DNA of 25,645 nucleotides from assembly GCA_027080605.1 (NCBI GenBank), contig JALWRO010000097.1, positions 1 through 25,645 of the forward strand, in the 5' to 3' direction. The notes under the pieces are model-generated. The model made no database searches, was not told where the DNA came from, and saw nothing but the letters and a program-made list of their open reading frames with translations. The translations under genes and the position numbers were made by a program. How positions within the stretch are numbered: the stretch's first letter is position 1; every line of letters starts with the position of its first letter. The stretch is from Campylobacterales bacterium. Lineage in GTDB: Bacteria > Campylobacterota > Campylobacteria > Campylobacterales > QNZT01. Positions 7,885 to 15,346 of the stretch are shown here, piece by piece.

Positions 7885-7927
7885 TGCTATAATGCATAGA
7901 TAATAGAAAAAATTTCCATTATCTATG
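7885..7927 (+). promoter_or_regulatory. abiEi promoter with inverted-repeat operator
   Basis: An extended -10 element, TG-n-TATAAT (TATAAT at 7888-7893), is followed by a perfect 10-bp inverted repeat, CATAGATAAT (7895-7904) and ATTATCTATG (7918-7927), with a 13-base spacer. The repeat covers the expected transcription start and the leader. AbiEi antitoxins are known to repress their own operons by binding inverted repeats at the promoter, so this is the likely operator. Confidence 0.75.
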
Positions 7928-7942
7928 TAAAAAGGATATGTT

Positions 7943-8587
7943 TTGAACGAGGTGTTAGAAAAGTCTTTGCAAAAGATTCCTCTTGTAGATCATGCTACTC
8001 TCAGAAGTTTGCTTTATGAAAGCGGCTATAAATATATCAATGACAAAATCAAGTACATGAAACAAAAAGGGCTTTTGACATCGCTGAAAAGAGGGGTGTA
8101 TCTCTACCATTCTCCTTATATCAAAACGCTTGTCTCAAAAGAGATCATCGCCAACAACCTGCTTGGTCCCTCTTATGTTTCTTATGAGTATGCATTATAT
8201 TACCATGGATTGATACCTGAAAGAGTGGACGAGGTGACTTCTGCGACAACGAAAAGAGCCAAGTCGTTTGAGACATCTTATGGTATTTTTAGCTATCGGC
8301 ATATCGACAAGGTCTTGTTCGGTTTGGGGGTGCAGATCGCTTCGTCCGGACAGGGAAATTTCATGATCGCGTCCCGTGAAAAAGCACTCTGTGATATGGT
8401 TTTTGCGGCAAAAGGTGTAAAAATCGGTTCTAAAAAAGCGATGAAAATATTTCTGGAAGAAGATCTTCGGATCGACATGGATGAACTGACCGATTTTGAC
8501 CTGGAAATCGTGCAGAGATATGCCGAACTTTCCAATTCGAAAAGAGTGGCGTTTTTATACAGGGTGCTGGAGGAGATGTGTCGATGA
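7943..8587 (+). CDS. abiEi: AbiEi-family antitoxin and transcriptional repressor (type IV toxin-antitoxin)
   Basis: Antitoxin of an AbiE-type system. In this type the antitoxin does not bind the toxin but counteracts its effect and represses the operon. Seen: an N-terminal winged-helix region (about residues 10-55, ending in LTSLKRGVYLY) followed by the AbiEi-type C-terminal domain with SYEYALYYHGL and SREKALCDMV. The start is TTG at 7943: it has AAGGA six bases upstream, and the nearby ATG at 7938 meets a stop after two codons. The gene overlaps the toxin gene by an ATGA junction, and an inverted repeat in its promoter is a plausible target. It could have been acquired with the island; its codon use is not visibly different from res. 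Confidence 0.85.
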   Translation: MNEVLEKSLQKIPLVDHATLRSLLYESGYKYINDKIKYMKQKGLLTSLKRGVYLYHSPYIKTLVSKEIIANNLLGPSYVSYEYALYYHGLIPERVDEVTSATTKRAKSFETSYGIFSYRHIDKVLFGLGVQIASSGQGNFMIASREKALCDMVFAAKGVKIGSKKAMKIFLEEDLRIDMDELTDFDLEIVQRYAELSNSKRVAFLYRVLEEMCR

Positions 8588-9450
8588 ATATAGTCGAACA
8601 GATGCTGTCAAAATATGAGATAAAAAGTGAAGATGAGTTGATTAATGCACTCAAAGAGATTTATCAGGAGATTGCGCTTTTAGGATTGTATCGCAGTGGT
8701 TTTTTTCAAAAAGCCGCTTTTTACGGAGGAACGGCTTTACGGATTATTCACGGACTGGACAGATTTTCGGAGGATCTTGACTTCTCATTACTGCAAAAAG
8801 ATTTGGAATTTGACATAGAGGATTATTTCCCGGCGGTGATAGAGGAGTTTGAAGCACTTGGTATCAACGTTACACTTCGCAAAAAGTCCAAAACAAATAA
8901 AAGTGCGATAGAGTCGGCATTTTTGAAAAACGATACTTCAATCCATACTTTGGATATAGAGGCAGAGGAGCTTTCAGATATGCTTGATGGTATCCATCAC
9001 GGGAAAAGATTAAAAATCAAGTTTGAAATCGATACCAATCCTCCGCTTGGCTTTCAGACTGCTCCGTATACACTACTGTTGCCGACGACGTTTAATGTTG
9101 TCGCGATGACACTTCCCAATCTTTATGCAGGTAAACTCCATGCGCTTATGTTCAGAAGCTGGAAGAACAGAGTCAAAGGGCGTGATTGGTACGACTTTGA
9201 GTGGTACGTCAAAAGAGGTGTAAAAGTCAATTTGGAGCATCTCAAAGAGCGGATGGTAGAGAGTGGCGACTTTGACCGAGGGGATGCGTTGACCGGAGAT
9301 ATTGTCAAAGAACTGCTTGAAAGTAAGATAGAAAATTTGGATATCGATCAAGCTAAAAATGAGGTGCAGGTATTTATTAAAGAGAAAAGCAGACTTGATT
9401 TTTGGTCCAGGGACTATTTCAAAATTCTGGTGGAGAGAATTCTCTTTTGA
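8584..9450 (+). CDS. abiEii: AbiEii/AbiGii-family nucleotidyltransferase toxin
   Basis: Toxin of the type IV pair, a DNA polymerase beta-like nucleotidyltransferase; related enzymes add nucleotides to RNA and block growth. Seen (numbered from ATG 8584): GGTAL (48-52) followed by RFSEDLDF (60-67), giving the metal-binding Asp64-x-Asp66; AGKLHAL (182-188) with a conserved lysine at 184; and KGRDWYD (198-204). All family motifs are intact. Start choice: GTG at 8578 gives two more residues, but GGAGGAG at 8569-8575 is only two bases from it, whereas it is eight bases from ATG 8584, which also forms an ATGA overlap with abiEi. The 288-residue length is normal. Confidence 0.9.
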   Translation: MNIVEQMLSKYEIKSEDELINALKEIYQEIALLGLYRSGFFQKAAFYGGTALRIIHGLDRFSEDLDFSLLQKDLEFDIEDYFPAVIEEFEALGINVTLRKKSKTNKSAIESAFLKNDTSIHTLDIEAEELSDMLDGIHHGKRLKIKFEIDTNPPLGFQTAPYTLLLPTTFNVVAMTLPNLYAGKLHALMFRSWKNRVKGRDWYDFEWYVKRGVKVNLEHLKERMVESGDFDRGDALTGDIVKELLESKIENLDIDQAKNEVQVFIKEKSRLDFWSRDYFKILVERILF

Positions 9451-9505
9451 CAATGGAGAGAAACTATGCCAAAAAGCGCCGTAAAACCGTATTGATAAAA
9501 TAGCC

Positions 9506-10378
9506 ATGTGGTACCTTGTCGTCATCCTCTTGTTTTTCGCAACGATTTTGCTGCTTTTACTGACCATGATCCATCTCGGTTTTCGGGTGCCTGCAAATCC
9601 GGAGAAAACAGATCCAGGGAGAATAGGGTTGGCATTTCAGAGTGTTTCTATTCCTACCGTTTCACATAAACGGCTATTTGGCTGGTTGCTTCCGGTTCCG
9701 GGTGCCACTGCCACTCTGGTGATTCTGCATGGCTGGGGTGGCAATGCAGAGCAGATGTTGCCTATGGCACTTCCTTTTCATCGGGCGGGCATGAATGTAC
9801 TGCTGGTAGATGCACGCAGCCATGGTCGCAGTGACAAAGATACCTTTTCATCTCTTCCCCGATTTGCCGAGGATATGGAACAGGCAATTGAATGGCTAAA
9901 GCGGACTTATCCTGAATATTGCCGTAAGATAGCGCTGCTGGGGCACTCGGTCGGTGGCGGTGCAGTATTGTTTGCGGCTTCCAGACGGAGTGATATTGAC
10001 GCGGTGATCAGTGTTTCTGCTTTTGCCCATCCCAAATGGATGATGCAGCGCTTTTTGAAGAGGGCACACGTTCCCGGTTTTTTGGTACCTTTTGTCATTC
10101 GCTATGTCGAGTGGGTGATAGGATACCGTTACGAGGCATTTGCACCTGTCAATACTATCTGCCATATCAAATGCCCGGTTTTGCTGGTTCATGGAAAAGC
10201 GGACCGGACGGTACCTGTGGAAGATGCATTGATTATCATGAAGAGGTGCAGACGCTCTAATGTCAGATTGTTGACAGTAGAAGGTGCAGGTCATGAATCG
10301 GTAGAAAAGATCAAAACGCACGAAAAGGAACTGGTACAGTTTCTTCGGGATTCCGGATTGCCTATTGGTTCTGTGTGA
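9506..10378 (+). CDS. Membrane-anchored alpha/beta hydrolase
   Basis: Alpha/beta-hydrolase fold enzyme of unknown substrate, probably an esterase or lipase-like protein. Seen: an N-terminal hydrophobic anchor (residues 2-23); the oxyanion-hole region HGWGGN (75-80); DARSHGRSD (102-110); nucleophile elbow GHSVGG with Ser148; acid Asp233 in HGKADRTVP; and catalytic His263 in GAGHES. The triad is complete. There is no clear Shine-Dalgarno sequence before the ATG at 9506. A TAAAAT at 9497-9502 lies so close that the mRNA may be nearly leaderless, or start a little further on. A nine-codon frame with a Shine-Dalgarno sequence (ATG at 9465) lies just upstream and may be meaningless. The gene ends the + strand series and faces the minus-strand genes. 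Confidence 0.85.
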   Translation: MWYLVVILLFFATILLLLLTMIHLGFRVPANPEKTDPGRIGLAFQSVSIPTVSHKRLFGWLLPVPGATATLVILHGWGGNAEQMLPMALPFHRAGMNVLLVDARSHGRSDKDTFSSLPRFAEDMEQAIEWLKRTYPEYCRKIALLGHSVGGGAVLFAASRRSDIDAVISVSAFAHPKWMMQRFLKRAHVPGFLVPFVIRYVEWVIGYRYEAFAPVNTICHIKCPVLLVHGKADRTVPVEDALIIMKRCRRSNVRLLTVEGAGHESVEKIKTHEKELVQFLRDSGLPIGSV

Positions 10379-10433
10379 AGTTTGCTAAAGAGATGATGAG
10401 AGTTAGGGATCGGAGTTGGTGTACTTTGGATAG

Positions 10434-10456
10434 AGCAGGGTATAAACTACCCTGCT
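10434..10456. terminator. Stem-loop between convergent genes
   Basis: AGCAGGGTA (10434-10442) and TACCCTGCT (10448-10456) form a perfect 9-bp stem with a 5-base loop, between the ends of the hydrolase gene (+) and the GKCG lipoprotein gene (-). It probably serves both transcripts, although neither strand shows a strong U-run. Confidence 0.55.
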
Positions 10457-10461
10457 AAAAC

Positions 10462-10707
10462 TTATTGCCCTCTGGCTGCTTCTGCACTTCCGCATTTTCC
10501 GGTGCCGCATTTGATTCCGCCGTGTTTCAGGCTGGTGCCGCACTTGCCTACGCTGCATTTTCCCTGCATGCCTGTACCGCATTTACCCACGCCCATGCCG
10601 GCTTCGTTGTGTGTCGCTGTTTTTGCCTGGGTGGGTGTTTTTTCTGCACATCCCTGTAGTGAAAGGAAGGCGAAAGCGAACAGTAGACTTATGAATATAT
10701 TTTTCAT
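10462..10707 (-). CDS. Small cysteine-rich lipoprotein with GKCG repeats
   Basis: An 81-residue secreted protein. Seen: a signal peptide ending in the lipobox LQGC with Cys20 as the probable lipidated residue, a short linker, then five K-C motifs in 32 residues (KC at 42-43, 50-51, 55-56, 66-67 and 71-72), mostly as GKCG, with glycine-rich spacers. ATG 10707 has GGAG upstream, and a TATAAT lies at 10742-10737. Repeated (E)GKCG motifs occur in secreted copper-binding or modified peptides of the HvfA type, but the HvfB/HvfC maturation genes are not nearby, and here glycine stands where Glu is usual. The NosL/ABC genes 1.3 kb away make a copper- or thiol-binding role attractive but unproven. No homologue with a known function is recognised. 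Confidence 0.75.
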   Translation of the reverse strand: MKNIFISLLFAFAFLSLQGCAEKTPTQAKTATHNEAGMGVGKCGTGMQGKCSVGKCGTSLKHGGIKCGTGKCGSAEAARGQ

Positions 10708-10736
10708 AACTTTGCTCCTTAGTATAAGATATTGTA

Positions 10737-10742
10737 ATTATA
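10737..10742 (-). promoter_or_regulatory. -10 box of the GKCG lipoprotein gene
   Basis: TATAAT on the minus strand, 30 bases before the ATG at 10707. There is no clear -35 element, as usual in Campylobacterota. Confidence 0.6.
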
Positions 10743-10779
10743 CCGGAGCTTTGTGCAGTGTTTGTGTAGTGGTTACGTG

Positions 10780-10812
10780 ATTATACAGGTACCGTTTTGA
10801 TACCTGTATAAT
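10780..10812. terminator. 12-bp perfect stem-loop after the rhodanese gene
   Basis: ATTATACAGGTA (10780-10791) and its reverse complement TACCTGTATAAT (10801-10812) with a 9-base loop, 12 bases beyond the rhodanese stop codon. It is likely a transcript end for the rhodanese mRNA. It contains a TATAAT in each arm, so it could also carry promoter activity. Confidence 0.55.
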
Positions 10813-10824
10813 ATTTGACAGAGG

Positions 10825-11220
10825 TTACTTTGCAGTGTGCTCTTTGTGTACTTCGACCAGTTCTGCGATGTTAAAGCCCATCGCGTAGACGTTGGTGTAT
10901 CCCATCATTTCGAGATAGCCCATAACACGGTTTGCGAACCATCCTTTCAGACATCCGACGACGATCGGTGTGGTATGGTCTGAAGGTAATTCATCCAGAT
11001 AGTCTGCAAATTCCGGATAGGGGGCGTAGATGGCGTTTGGTATATCTGCTTCCTGTGCGTTCTCACCGGATACTTTTGCAGGAGGGCGGACATCCAGTAC
11101 AGTTGCACCTACATCCATAATAAGCTCTCTTGTTTTATGCAGGTCAATATTTCCCAACTCGGGTTTTTGTTTGTTTTCCGCGATGATCGCAGTTAGCTCT
11201 TCTTGTGTTTTGTTTGCCAT
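10825..11220 (-). CDS. Rhodanese-like domain protein
   Basis: Single-domain rhodanese, a sulfur-carrier or sulfurtransferase fold. Seen: VLDVRPP (41-47) and an active-site loop with Cys90 in VVGCLKGWFANRV, which is unusually hydrophobic compared with CRSGxR loops of classical rhodaneses. No signal peptide, so cytoplasmic. Start: AAGGAG (11232-11227) lies directly against the TTG at 11226 but six bases before the ATG at 11220, so ATG is chosen (131 residues). It has its own TATAAT (11255-11250) and is separated from the TauE-like gene by about 100 bases. The sulfur substrate is unknown. Sulfur-oxidising Campylobacterota carry many such proteins. Confidence 0.85.
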   Translation of the reverse strand: MANKTQEELTAIIAENKQKPELGNIDLHKTRELIMDVGATVLDVRPPAKVSGENAQEADIPNAIYAPYPEFADYLDELPSDHTTPIVVGCLKGWFANRVMGYLEMMGYTNVYAMGFNIAELVEVHKEHTAK

Positions 11221-11249
11221 ATTCAACTCCTTCGTGTTTAATAAGCGTA

Positions 11250-11318
11250 ATTATAATACCAACTTGCTTATTTTAGGCTTAATAATAATGAACTATCTAT
11301 AATCACTAAAGTTTAGTG
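11250..11318 (-). promoter_or_regulatory. Rhodanese promoter region with small palindrome
   Basis: TATAAT on the minus strand at 11255-11250, 30 bases before ATG 11220. Further upstream CACTAAA (11304-11310) and TTTAGTG (11312-11318) form a 15-bp palindrome just past the end of the TauE-like gene. It may be an operator at about -60 or the end of the upstream transcript. Confidence 0.55.
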
Positions 11319-11325
11319 TATATGG

Positions 11326-12039
11326 CTAACCTTCATGGCACTGTAAAAGGGTTCGGTTTGGATCGGCGATATATTTGTATCCGTGGTAGATGGTAAAAAC
11401 GCCGTAAGCGATGACCAGAATAGCTGCCAGTTTGATCATGGTGTTGCGCAGTGAGGTCTGTTTGAAAAGTCCGACGAAAAAGCCGAGGGAGAAGAGGGCG
11501 GGGATGGTGCTGATACCGAAGATAAACATAACCACCGCACCCCACAAAGGACTTCCCGTACTGGCGGCGGTGATGGCGAAAAAGTAGACAAATCCGCACG
11601 GAAGCAGTCCGTTGAGCATGCCGAGGATAAAAAAGCTGCTCAGGCTTCGGGAGTGAAGGAGTTTACGGAAACTTTCCTGATACCATTTGCTTTTGGAAAA
11701 GGAGTGTTCGATGAGTGTCAGGAACCTGACTTTTCCGATCAGCGAGAGTCCGGCGAGTATCATGAGAATACCCGCGACAATCCAGAGTGTTCCGTTGGCG
11801 ATGTTGTTAAATGTCGCGACCCCTCCGATATAGCCGAAAATAGCGCCGAGCATGGTGTAGGTGAGGATACGTCCGAAAGAGTAGCTGAGATGGGCGACGG
11901 CTTGTTTCGCTTTGCCCCATTTGTCATCGACTTTGGTGCTGGTGTATGCCAGCACAATACCGCCGCACATGCCGACGCAGTGACCGAAAGAGCCGAGAAA
12001 GGCGATGGTCATGATGCTTAGAAGGTTGATGGTTTCCAT
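11326..12039 (-). CDS. DsbD/TauE-SafE-like polytopic membrane protein
   Basis: A 237-residue inner-membrane protein with about six hydrophobic segments, of the group annotated as sulfite exporter TauE/SafE or cytochrome c biogenesis (DsbD_2, UreH-like) proteins. Seen: GHCVGMCGG (19-27) in the first membrane segment and LPCG (147-150, Cys148) in the fourth. These are the paired cysteine motifs used by CcdA/DsbD-type proteins for thiol or metal transfer. A C-terminal CHEG adds Cys234-His235. It begins four bases after the NosL-2 stop codon, so it belongs to the same operon. In this phylum similar proteins occur with cytochrome oxidase and copper-handling genes. A role in moving reductant or copper across the membrane is inference, and true sulfite export is doubtful. 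Confidence 0.8.
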   Translation of the reverse strand: METINLLSIMTIAFLGSFGHCVGMCGGIVLAYTSTKVDDKWGKAKQAVAHLSYSFGRILTYTMLGAIFGYIGGVATFNNIANGTLWIVAGILMILAGLSLIGKVRFLTLIEHSFSKSKWYQESFRKLLHSRSLSSFFILGMLNGLLPCGFVYFFAITAASTGSPLWGAVVMFIFGISTIPALFSLGFFVGLFKQTSLRNTMIKLAAILVIAYGVFTIYHGYKYIADPNRTLLQCHEG

Positions 12040-12043
12040 GGGT

Positions 12044-12547
12044 TTAGTATCCTAACAGTTTTTTACGGACACGCGGGTCGGTGAGGTTTTCACCGCGCAG
12101 CATTTTGAGGCGCATCTCATCGAAGGTGATGTATCCCTCTTTTCTCTTCTCTCTGGCACCGAATCCATAGTGCATGGGGGTTTTGTCTGTCTGTGCGTAC
12201 CACGCTTTTCGGGCGTCGATCCATTTGCCGGTATCGACTGCTTTGACCCAGAGTACCGCCTCTTTTTGAAACGGTTTGTCTTTGAGCCACTTGATCATGC
12301 AGCCGGGATCGTCGAAAAACCAGGTGTTTCCGTTGGGTGCGATTACTTCACAGGCATGGGTGGTGTCTGTGATGACCATGCGACATTCGGTGTCGTTGAC
12401 ATGTCCTTTTTTGATGGGAAGCGGCAGTTTTTGAAAATTGCCTTTGGCGATAGTAACCATATCCTCTTTTTTGGAGAGGGAGATGAAGATAATCGCAGCG
12501 ACAGCAGCGATCAGAATGATTGTCAGAATGGGTAATAGTTTTTTCAT
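12044..12547 (-). CDS. nosL: NosL-like copper-binding protein 2 (membrane-anchored)
   Basis: NosL proteins bind Cu(I) and deliver it to nitrous oxide reductase or other copper sites. Seen: an N-terminal membrane anchor (residues 4-24); ECRMVI with Cys55 and Met57, the likely copper site; Cys66; FDDPGCM (78-84); and the second-half signature TPMHYGFGA (123-131), matching NosL TPMG-type motifs. Start: the ATG at 12547 overlaps the upstream stop codon as ATGA and has GGAG seven bases before it. A longer frame from 12595 overlaps the previous gene and is not favoured. The length is 167 residues. The first motif is C-x-M rather than the CxxCGM seen in NosL-1, so the two copies may play different roles in one pathway. 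Confidence 0.8.
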   Translation of the reverse strand: MKKLLPILTIILIAAVAAIIFISLSKKEDMVTIAKGNFQKLPLPIKKGHVNDTECRMVITDTTHACEVIAPNGNTWFFDDPGCMIKWLKDKPFQKEAVLWVKAVDTGKWIDARKAWYAQTDKTPMHYGFGAREKRKEGYITFDEMRLKMLRGENLTDPRVRKKLLGY

Positions 12548-13506
12548 AGCCAGACTCCGTTTTGGATGTAGTATGTCAGTACATAACCGGTGCATAGTAT
12601 GACAAAAATTGTGTTAAAAAGCATTGCCAGCCGGTAGAGTTTCGGGTCTTCTTGAGATATAAGCAGTTTCAGAACAAAGTTGGCGATGCCGAAAAATACT
12701 CCGGCAAAGAGCGTTCCCCAGAGCAGGTAACCGACGTAGTAGTACTCCTTCTGGAGCATACAAAAGGGGCACTTGTGGGTGGGGATTTGGTAGATATAGG
12801 TTCCGAAAAAGTGCACGACGCTTTCGTACCCGATGTATAAAAAGAGCAGAGAGACGACGAACAGCAGCGCAGCATTTTTTTGTACACTAAGCAACAGTAT
12901 GAGCAGATAGAGCAGGTAGAATATTACCAGCAGCAGTGGCACGGTGAGGTTGAAGGGGATCGGGTTGTTTCCGGAGATACCGAAAATCGCCGAGCAGCAC
13001 TGCACGACGTCCGCGGTGGAGATATGTGCAAAATAGAGAATATCGAGTATATATTCGGCGGTTAGCAATGCGAAGATAAAGAGATAAAAACGGAACTTTG
13101 TCTTAAACCAGGGGTAATCGACGGCACTCTGGTCATGTTTGTTGATAATGAGCCAGATGCCGGTGAAAAAGAGAATAACTATTTTTAAAAAGAGCAGCGG
13201 GCTTCCGTAGGCGTTGGCGGAGATGACCCCTGCGGCGCACATGGCTCCGGGAATGAGTACGGAGAGTTTGTCGATGGTATAGGCGAAGTAGGGGAGCAGT
13301 AGAATTTTCATGATCAGGGTGAAAAGGATGATCGTGACGATCAGAAAAGCGCGTTTTTCGAGCATGTACTGTTTGGTAGTAGTAGCGTTGAAATCCCAGT
13401 TTCTCAGAATCTGCACGGCGCCCAGAAAGGCGACAAATGCCAGTATATAGAGTATGGTTTCGCTGAAAAGAAAGATCAGTACCTGATTGGAGAGAAAGAT
13501 ATCCAC
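12544..13506 (-). CDS. Polytopic membrane protein with CPFC motif
   Basis: A 320-residue integral membrane protein with about eight hydrophobic segments; I do not recognise the family. Notable residues: Cys90 (GAMCAAGV), the adjacent pair Cys170-Cys171 (VVQCCSA), and HKCPFC with His245, Cys246 and Cys249 in the loop before the seventh segment, followed by MLQKEYYYVGY. Cys305 is in the last segment. A CPFC pair next to a membrane segment is reminiscent of thiol-redox proteins such as VKOR or DsbB, but no whole-family match can be claimed. The start is GTG 13506, sharing one base with the ATPase stop codon (TAGTG), and the end overlaps NosL-2, so it is firmly in the operon. Inferred: it is an added part of the ABC system, handling thiols or copper. 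Confidence 0.75.
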   Translation of the reverse strand: MDIFLSNQVLIFLFSETILYILAFVAFLGAVQILRNWDFNATTTKQYMLEKRAFLIVTIILFTLIMKILLLPYFAYTIDKLSVLIPGAMCAAGVISANAYGSPLLFLKIVILFFTGIWLIINKHDQSAVDYPWFKTKFRFYLFIFALLTAEYILDILYFAHISTADVVQCCSAIFGISGNNPIPFNLTVPLLLVIFYLLYLLILLLSVQKNAALLFVVSLLFLYIGYESVVHFFGTYIYQIPTHKCPFCMLQKEYYYVGYLLWGTLFAGVFFGIANFVLKLLISQEDPKLYRLAMLFNTIFVILCTGYVLTYYIQNGVWL

Positions 13507-14174
13507 TAGCGCAGTTCTCCGTTTTCGATGTGAATGACTTTGTCCACTTCATGAAGTGTTTCGAAGATGGTGTCATGGGTGGCGATGAGGATGGTATAGC
13601 CTTCCTGTTTCAGTTTTTTGATGACTTCGATAAACGCGAGAGCATTGGCTTTGTCGAGGTTGGCGGTCGGTTCGTCGCAGAGGATCACTTTGGGGTTGTT
13701 GACCAGCGCCCTGGCAATCGCGCAGCGCTGTTTTTCACCGCCGGAGAGATCTTTCGCCGTGCTTTTGGCTTTGTGGGAGATATTTGCCAGTTGCAGCGCT
13801 TTGGCGACTTTTCGGTCGATCTCTTTTTGTCTGTATCCCAGCGGAATGAGCGGGACAGAGACATTTTCTGCAACGCTGAGGTGTTCCAGCAGGTTAAATG
13901 CCTGAAAGATAAAGCCGATCGTTTTTGCCCGAAAATGGGAAGCGTGCAAGTCGGGCAGTTTGGCAACCTGTTTTCCTTCGACGATCACTTCTCCGCTGGT
14001 CGGTTTCATGAGTGAAGCGATGATGGCAAGCAGTGTCGATTTTCCGCTGCCGCTGACACCCTGTAAAATGACCAGTTCATTTTCCCTGACTTCGAAAGTG
14101 ATATTTTTTAAAGCGTGAAATGCCTGATCCGATCCGGGTTTGAATGTTTTGGTAAGGTTTTTGACCTGGATCAT
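13506..14174 (-). CDS. ABC transporter ATP-binding protein (LolD/MacB type)
   Basis: A 222-residue ATPase that would drive the MacB/FtsX-type permease encoded just upstream. Seen: Walker A GVSGSGKST (39-47), Q-loop FIFQAFNLL (88-96, Gln91), signature LSGGEKQR (143-150), Walker B VILCDEPTANLD (163-174) and switch His200 (ATHD). All motifs are intact. The sequence is of the LolD/MacB/FtsE class rather than the NosF class. The ATG at 14174 overlaps the permease stop codon (ATGA). Such ATPases power mechanical work on envelope proteins or lipids rather than classical import. That its neighbours are NosL proteins suggests a metallation or maturation task outside the cytoplasm. Confidence 0.92.
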   Translation of the reverse strand: MIQVKNLTKTFKPGSDQAFHALKNITFEVRENELVILQGVSGSGKSTLLAIIASLMKPTSGEVIVEGKQVAKLPDLHASHFRAKTIGFIFQAFNLLEHLSVAENVSVPLIPLGYRQKEIDRKVAKALQLANISHKAKSTAKDLSGGEKQRCAIARALVNNPKVILCDEPTANLDKANALAFIEVIKKLKQEGYTILIATHDTIFETLHEVDKVIHIENGELR

Positions 14175-15346
14175 TTCAGCGCCTCCCCGGCATCGGTAAT
14201 GGCGATTTTCCAGACGGGAATCAGTACCGATGCGACAAAGGGAACGATAAAGAAGAGAAACATCGAGCTGAGCATGCCAAAGTCGATGACCGGTGTAAAG
14301 TGTACACTGTTTTCAAGATTGCCAAATCCCAGGAAGATCTCTCTCAGAAGCGGTGCCTGTGCAAAAAAGACATAGACGTAAGCGACAATGACACCGATGA
14401 GAAAAGCGAAAAGTGCGATCACCAGTGTCTCGGAGATTTTCAGTCGTATGACATCTTTGATGCTCCAGCCCACGGCACGGAGGATGGCGATCTCTTTTTT
14501 CTCGGTGGAGTTGATCATGGCGTAGCGTTGGAAAAGGATCAGCATAAATGTAATCAGCGAAAGAATAAAGCCCAGCAAGAAGACACCGCCTTTGTAGTTG
14601 AAAAGATTTTCATACGTTTTTTGCAGCTCTTTTTTGGTGATAATCCGTGTGTCGTAGTTCCGGGAGAGGAGTTTGAATTTGACATTGTCCCTTTCGGCAG
14701 GGTTGGGGACGTTGAGGATGATGTCGGTCGCTTTGTCGGGAGCGACTCCCAGAATTTCCCGTGCGAGGTTGATGTCCATGAGGATAAAGTCGGAACTTAT
14801 CAGGTTGCTGTTTTCGGGAAGGGTTTTGTAAATATAGACTTTTTTCTCTTTGCCTTTGGGGGTTGTGAAGTTGAAATAGGTGTCGTAGTAGTGTGCTTTC
14901 ATGTACTTCATGACGGCGTTGCCGACGATCATTTGATCTTTTTGTAAAAAGGCTTTGACGTCGATATCTTTGTAGAGTCTGGCGATCCATTTAACCAGTT
15001 GTTCATCGAAAAAATCGACGCCGATGATGGTGAAGTAGTGTTTCGTGTCGGGAGTGAAGTAGCGTCCGAAAACACGCGGGGCAACGTAGCTGACCCCTTT
15101 GATGTCGCTGAAGGTATCGATCAGGGAAACGGGGATATCGACACTTCTGCCTGCTTCGAGTTTCTGGACGGTGAAGTCGGGTTGTTCATGAAGTGCTGTG
15201 AGTGCGTCGTGTTTGATGGAGGTTGAAAGAAACATGAACGAAGCGAGCAGTGTGACCAGCAGGGTGGCGATCAGAAAAACGGCGATGTGCTTGGAGCGGT
15301 GTTTGTGCACCAGCAGAAAGAGAAAGTTGAGAAAACTATTTTGCAT
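14171..15346 (-). CDS. ABC transporter permease, FtsX/MacB-like
   Basis: A 391-residue permease of the MacB/FtsX/LolCE type. Seen: a first membrane segment (about residues 20-40), a large periplasmic domain (about 42-245), then three membrane segments near 250-275, 300-325 and 355-385, the standard 1+3 topology. Proteins of this type transmit ATP-driven movement to periplasmic partners. Start: the ATG at 15346 has AGGA seven bases upstream; a TTG two codons earlier is too close to that AGGA. The first codons overlap the end of the 84-residue gene by 11 bases in another frame. It pairs with the ATPase at 13506-14174. The periplasmic domain probably contacts the NosL proteins or the small protein, but this is inference. 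Confidence 0.9.
   Translation of the reverse strand: MQNSFLNFLFLLVHKHRSKHIAVFLIATLLVTLLASFMFLSTSIKHDALTALHEQPDFTVQKLEAGRSVDIPVSLIDTFSDIKGVSYVAPRVFGRYFTPDTKHYFTIIGVDFFDEQLVKWIARLYKDIDVKAFLQKDQMIVGNAVMKYMKAHYYDTYFNFTTPKGKEKKVYIYKTLPENSNLISSDFILMDINLAREILGVAPDKATDIILNVPNPAERDNVKFKLLSRNYDTRIITKKELQKTYENLFNYKGGVFLLGFILSLITFMLILFQRYAMINSTEKKEIAILRAVGWSIKDVIRLKISETLVIALFAFLIGVIVAYVYVFFAQAPLLREIFLGFGNLENSVHFTPVIDFGMLSSMFLFFIVPFVASVLIPVWKIAITDAGEALK

Noticed and set aside
12548..12595. Longer N-terminus of NosL-2 starting at 12595
   Set aside because: It would overlap the upstream gene by about 50 bases and precede the membrane anchor with unlikely residues; ATG 12547 has an ATGA overlap and a good ribosome binding site.
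13530..14015. Long + strand frames under the ABC ATPase and permease genes
   Set aside because: They are antisense to genes with clear motifs and overlapping operon junctions; their composition is that of shadow frames.
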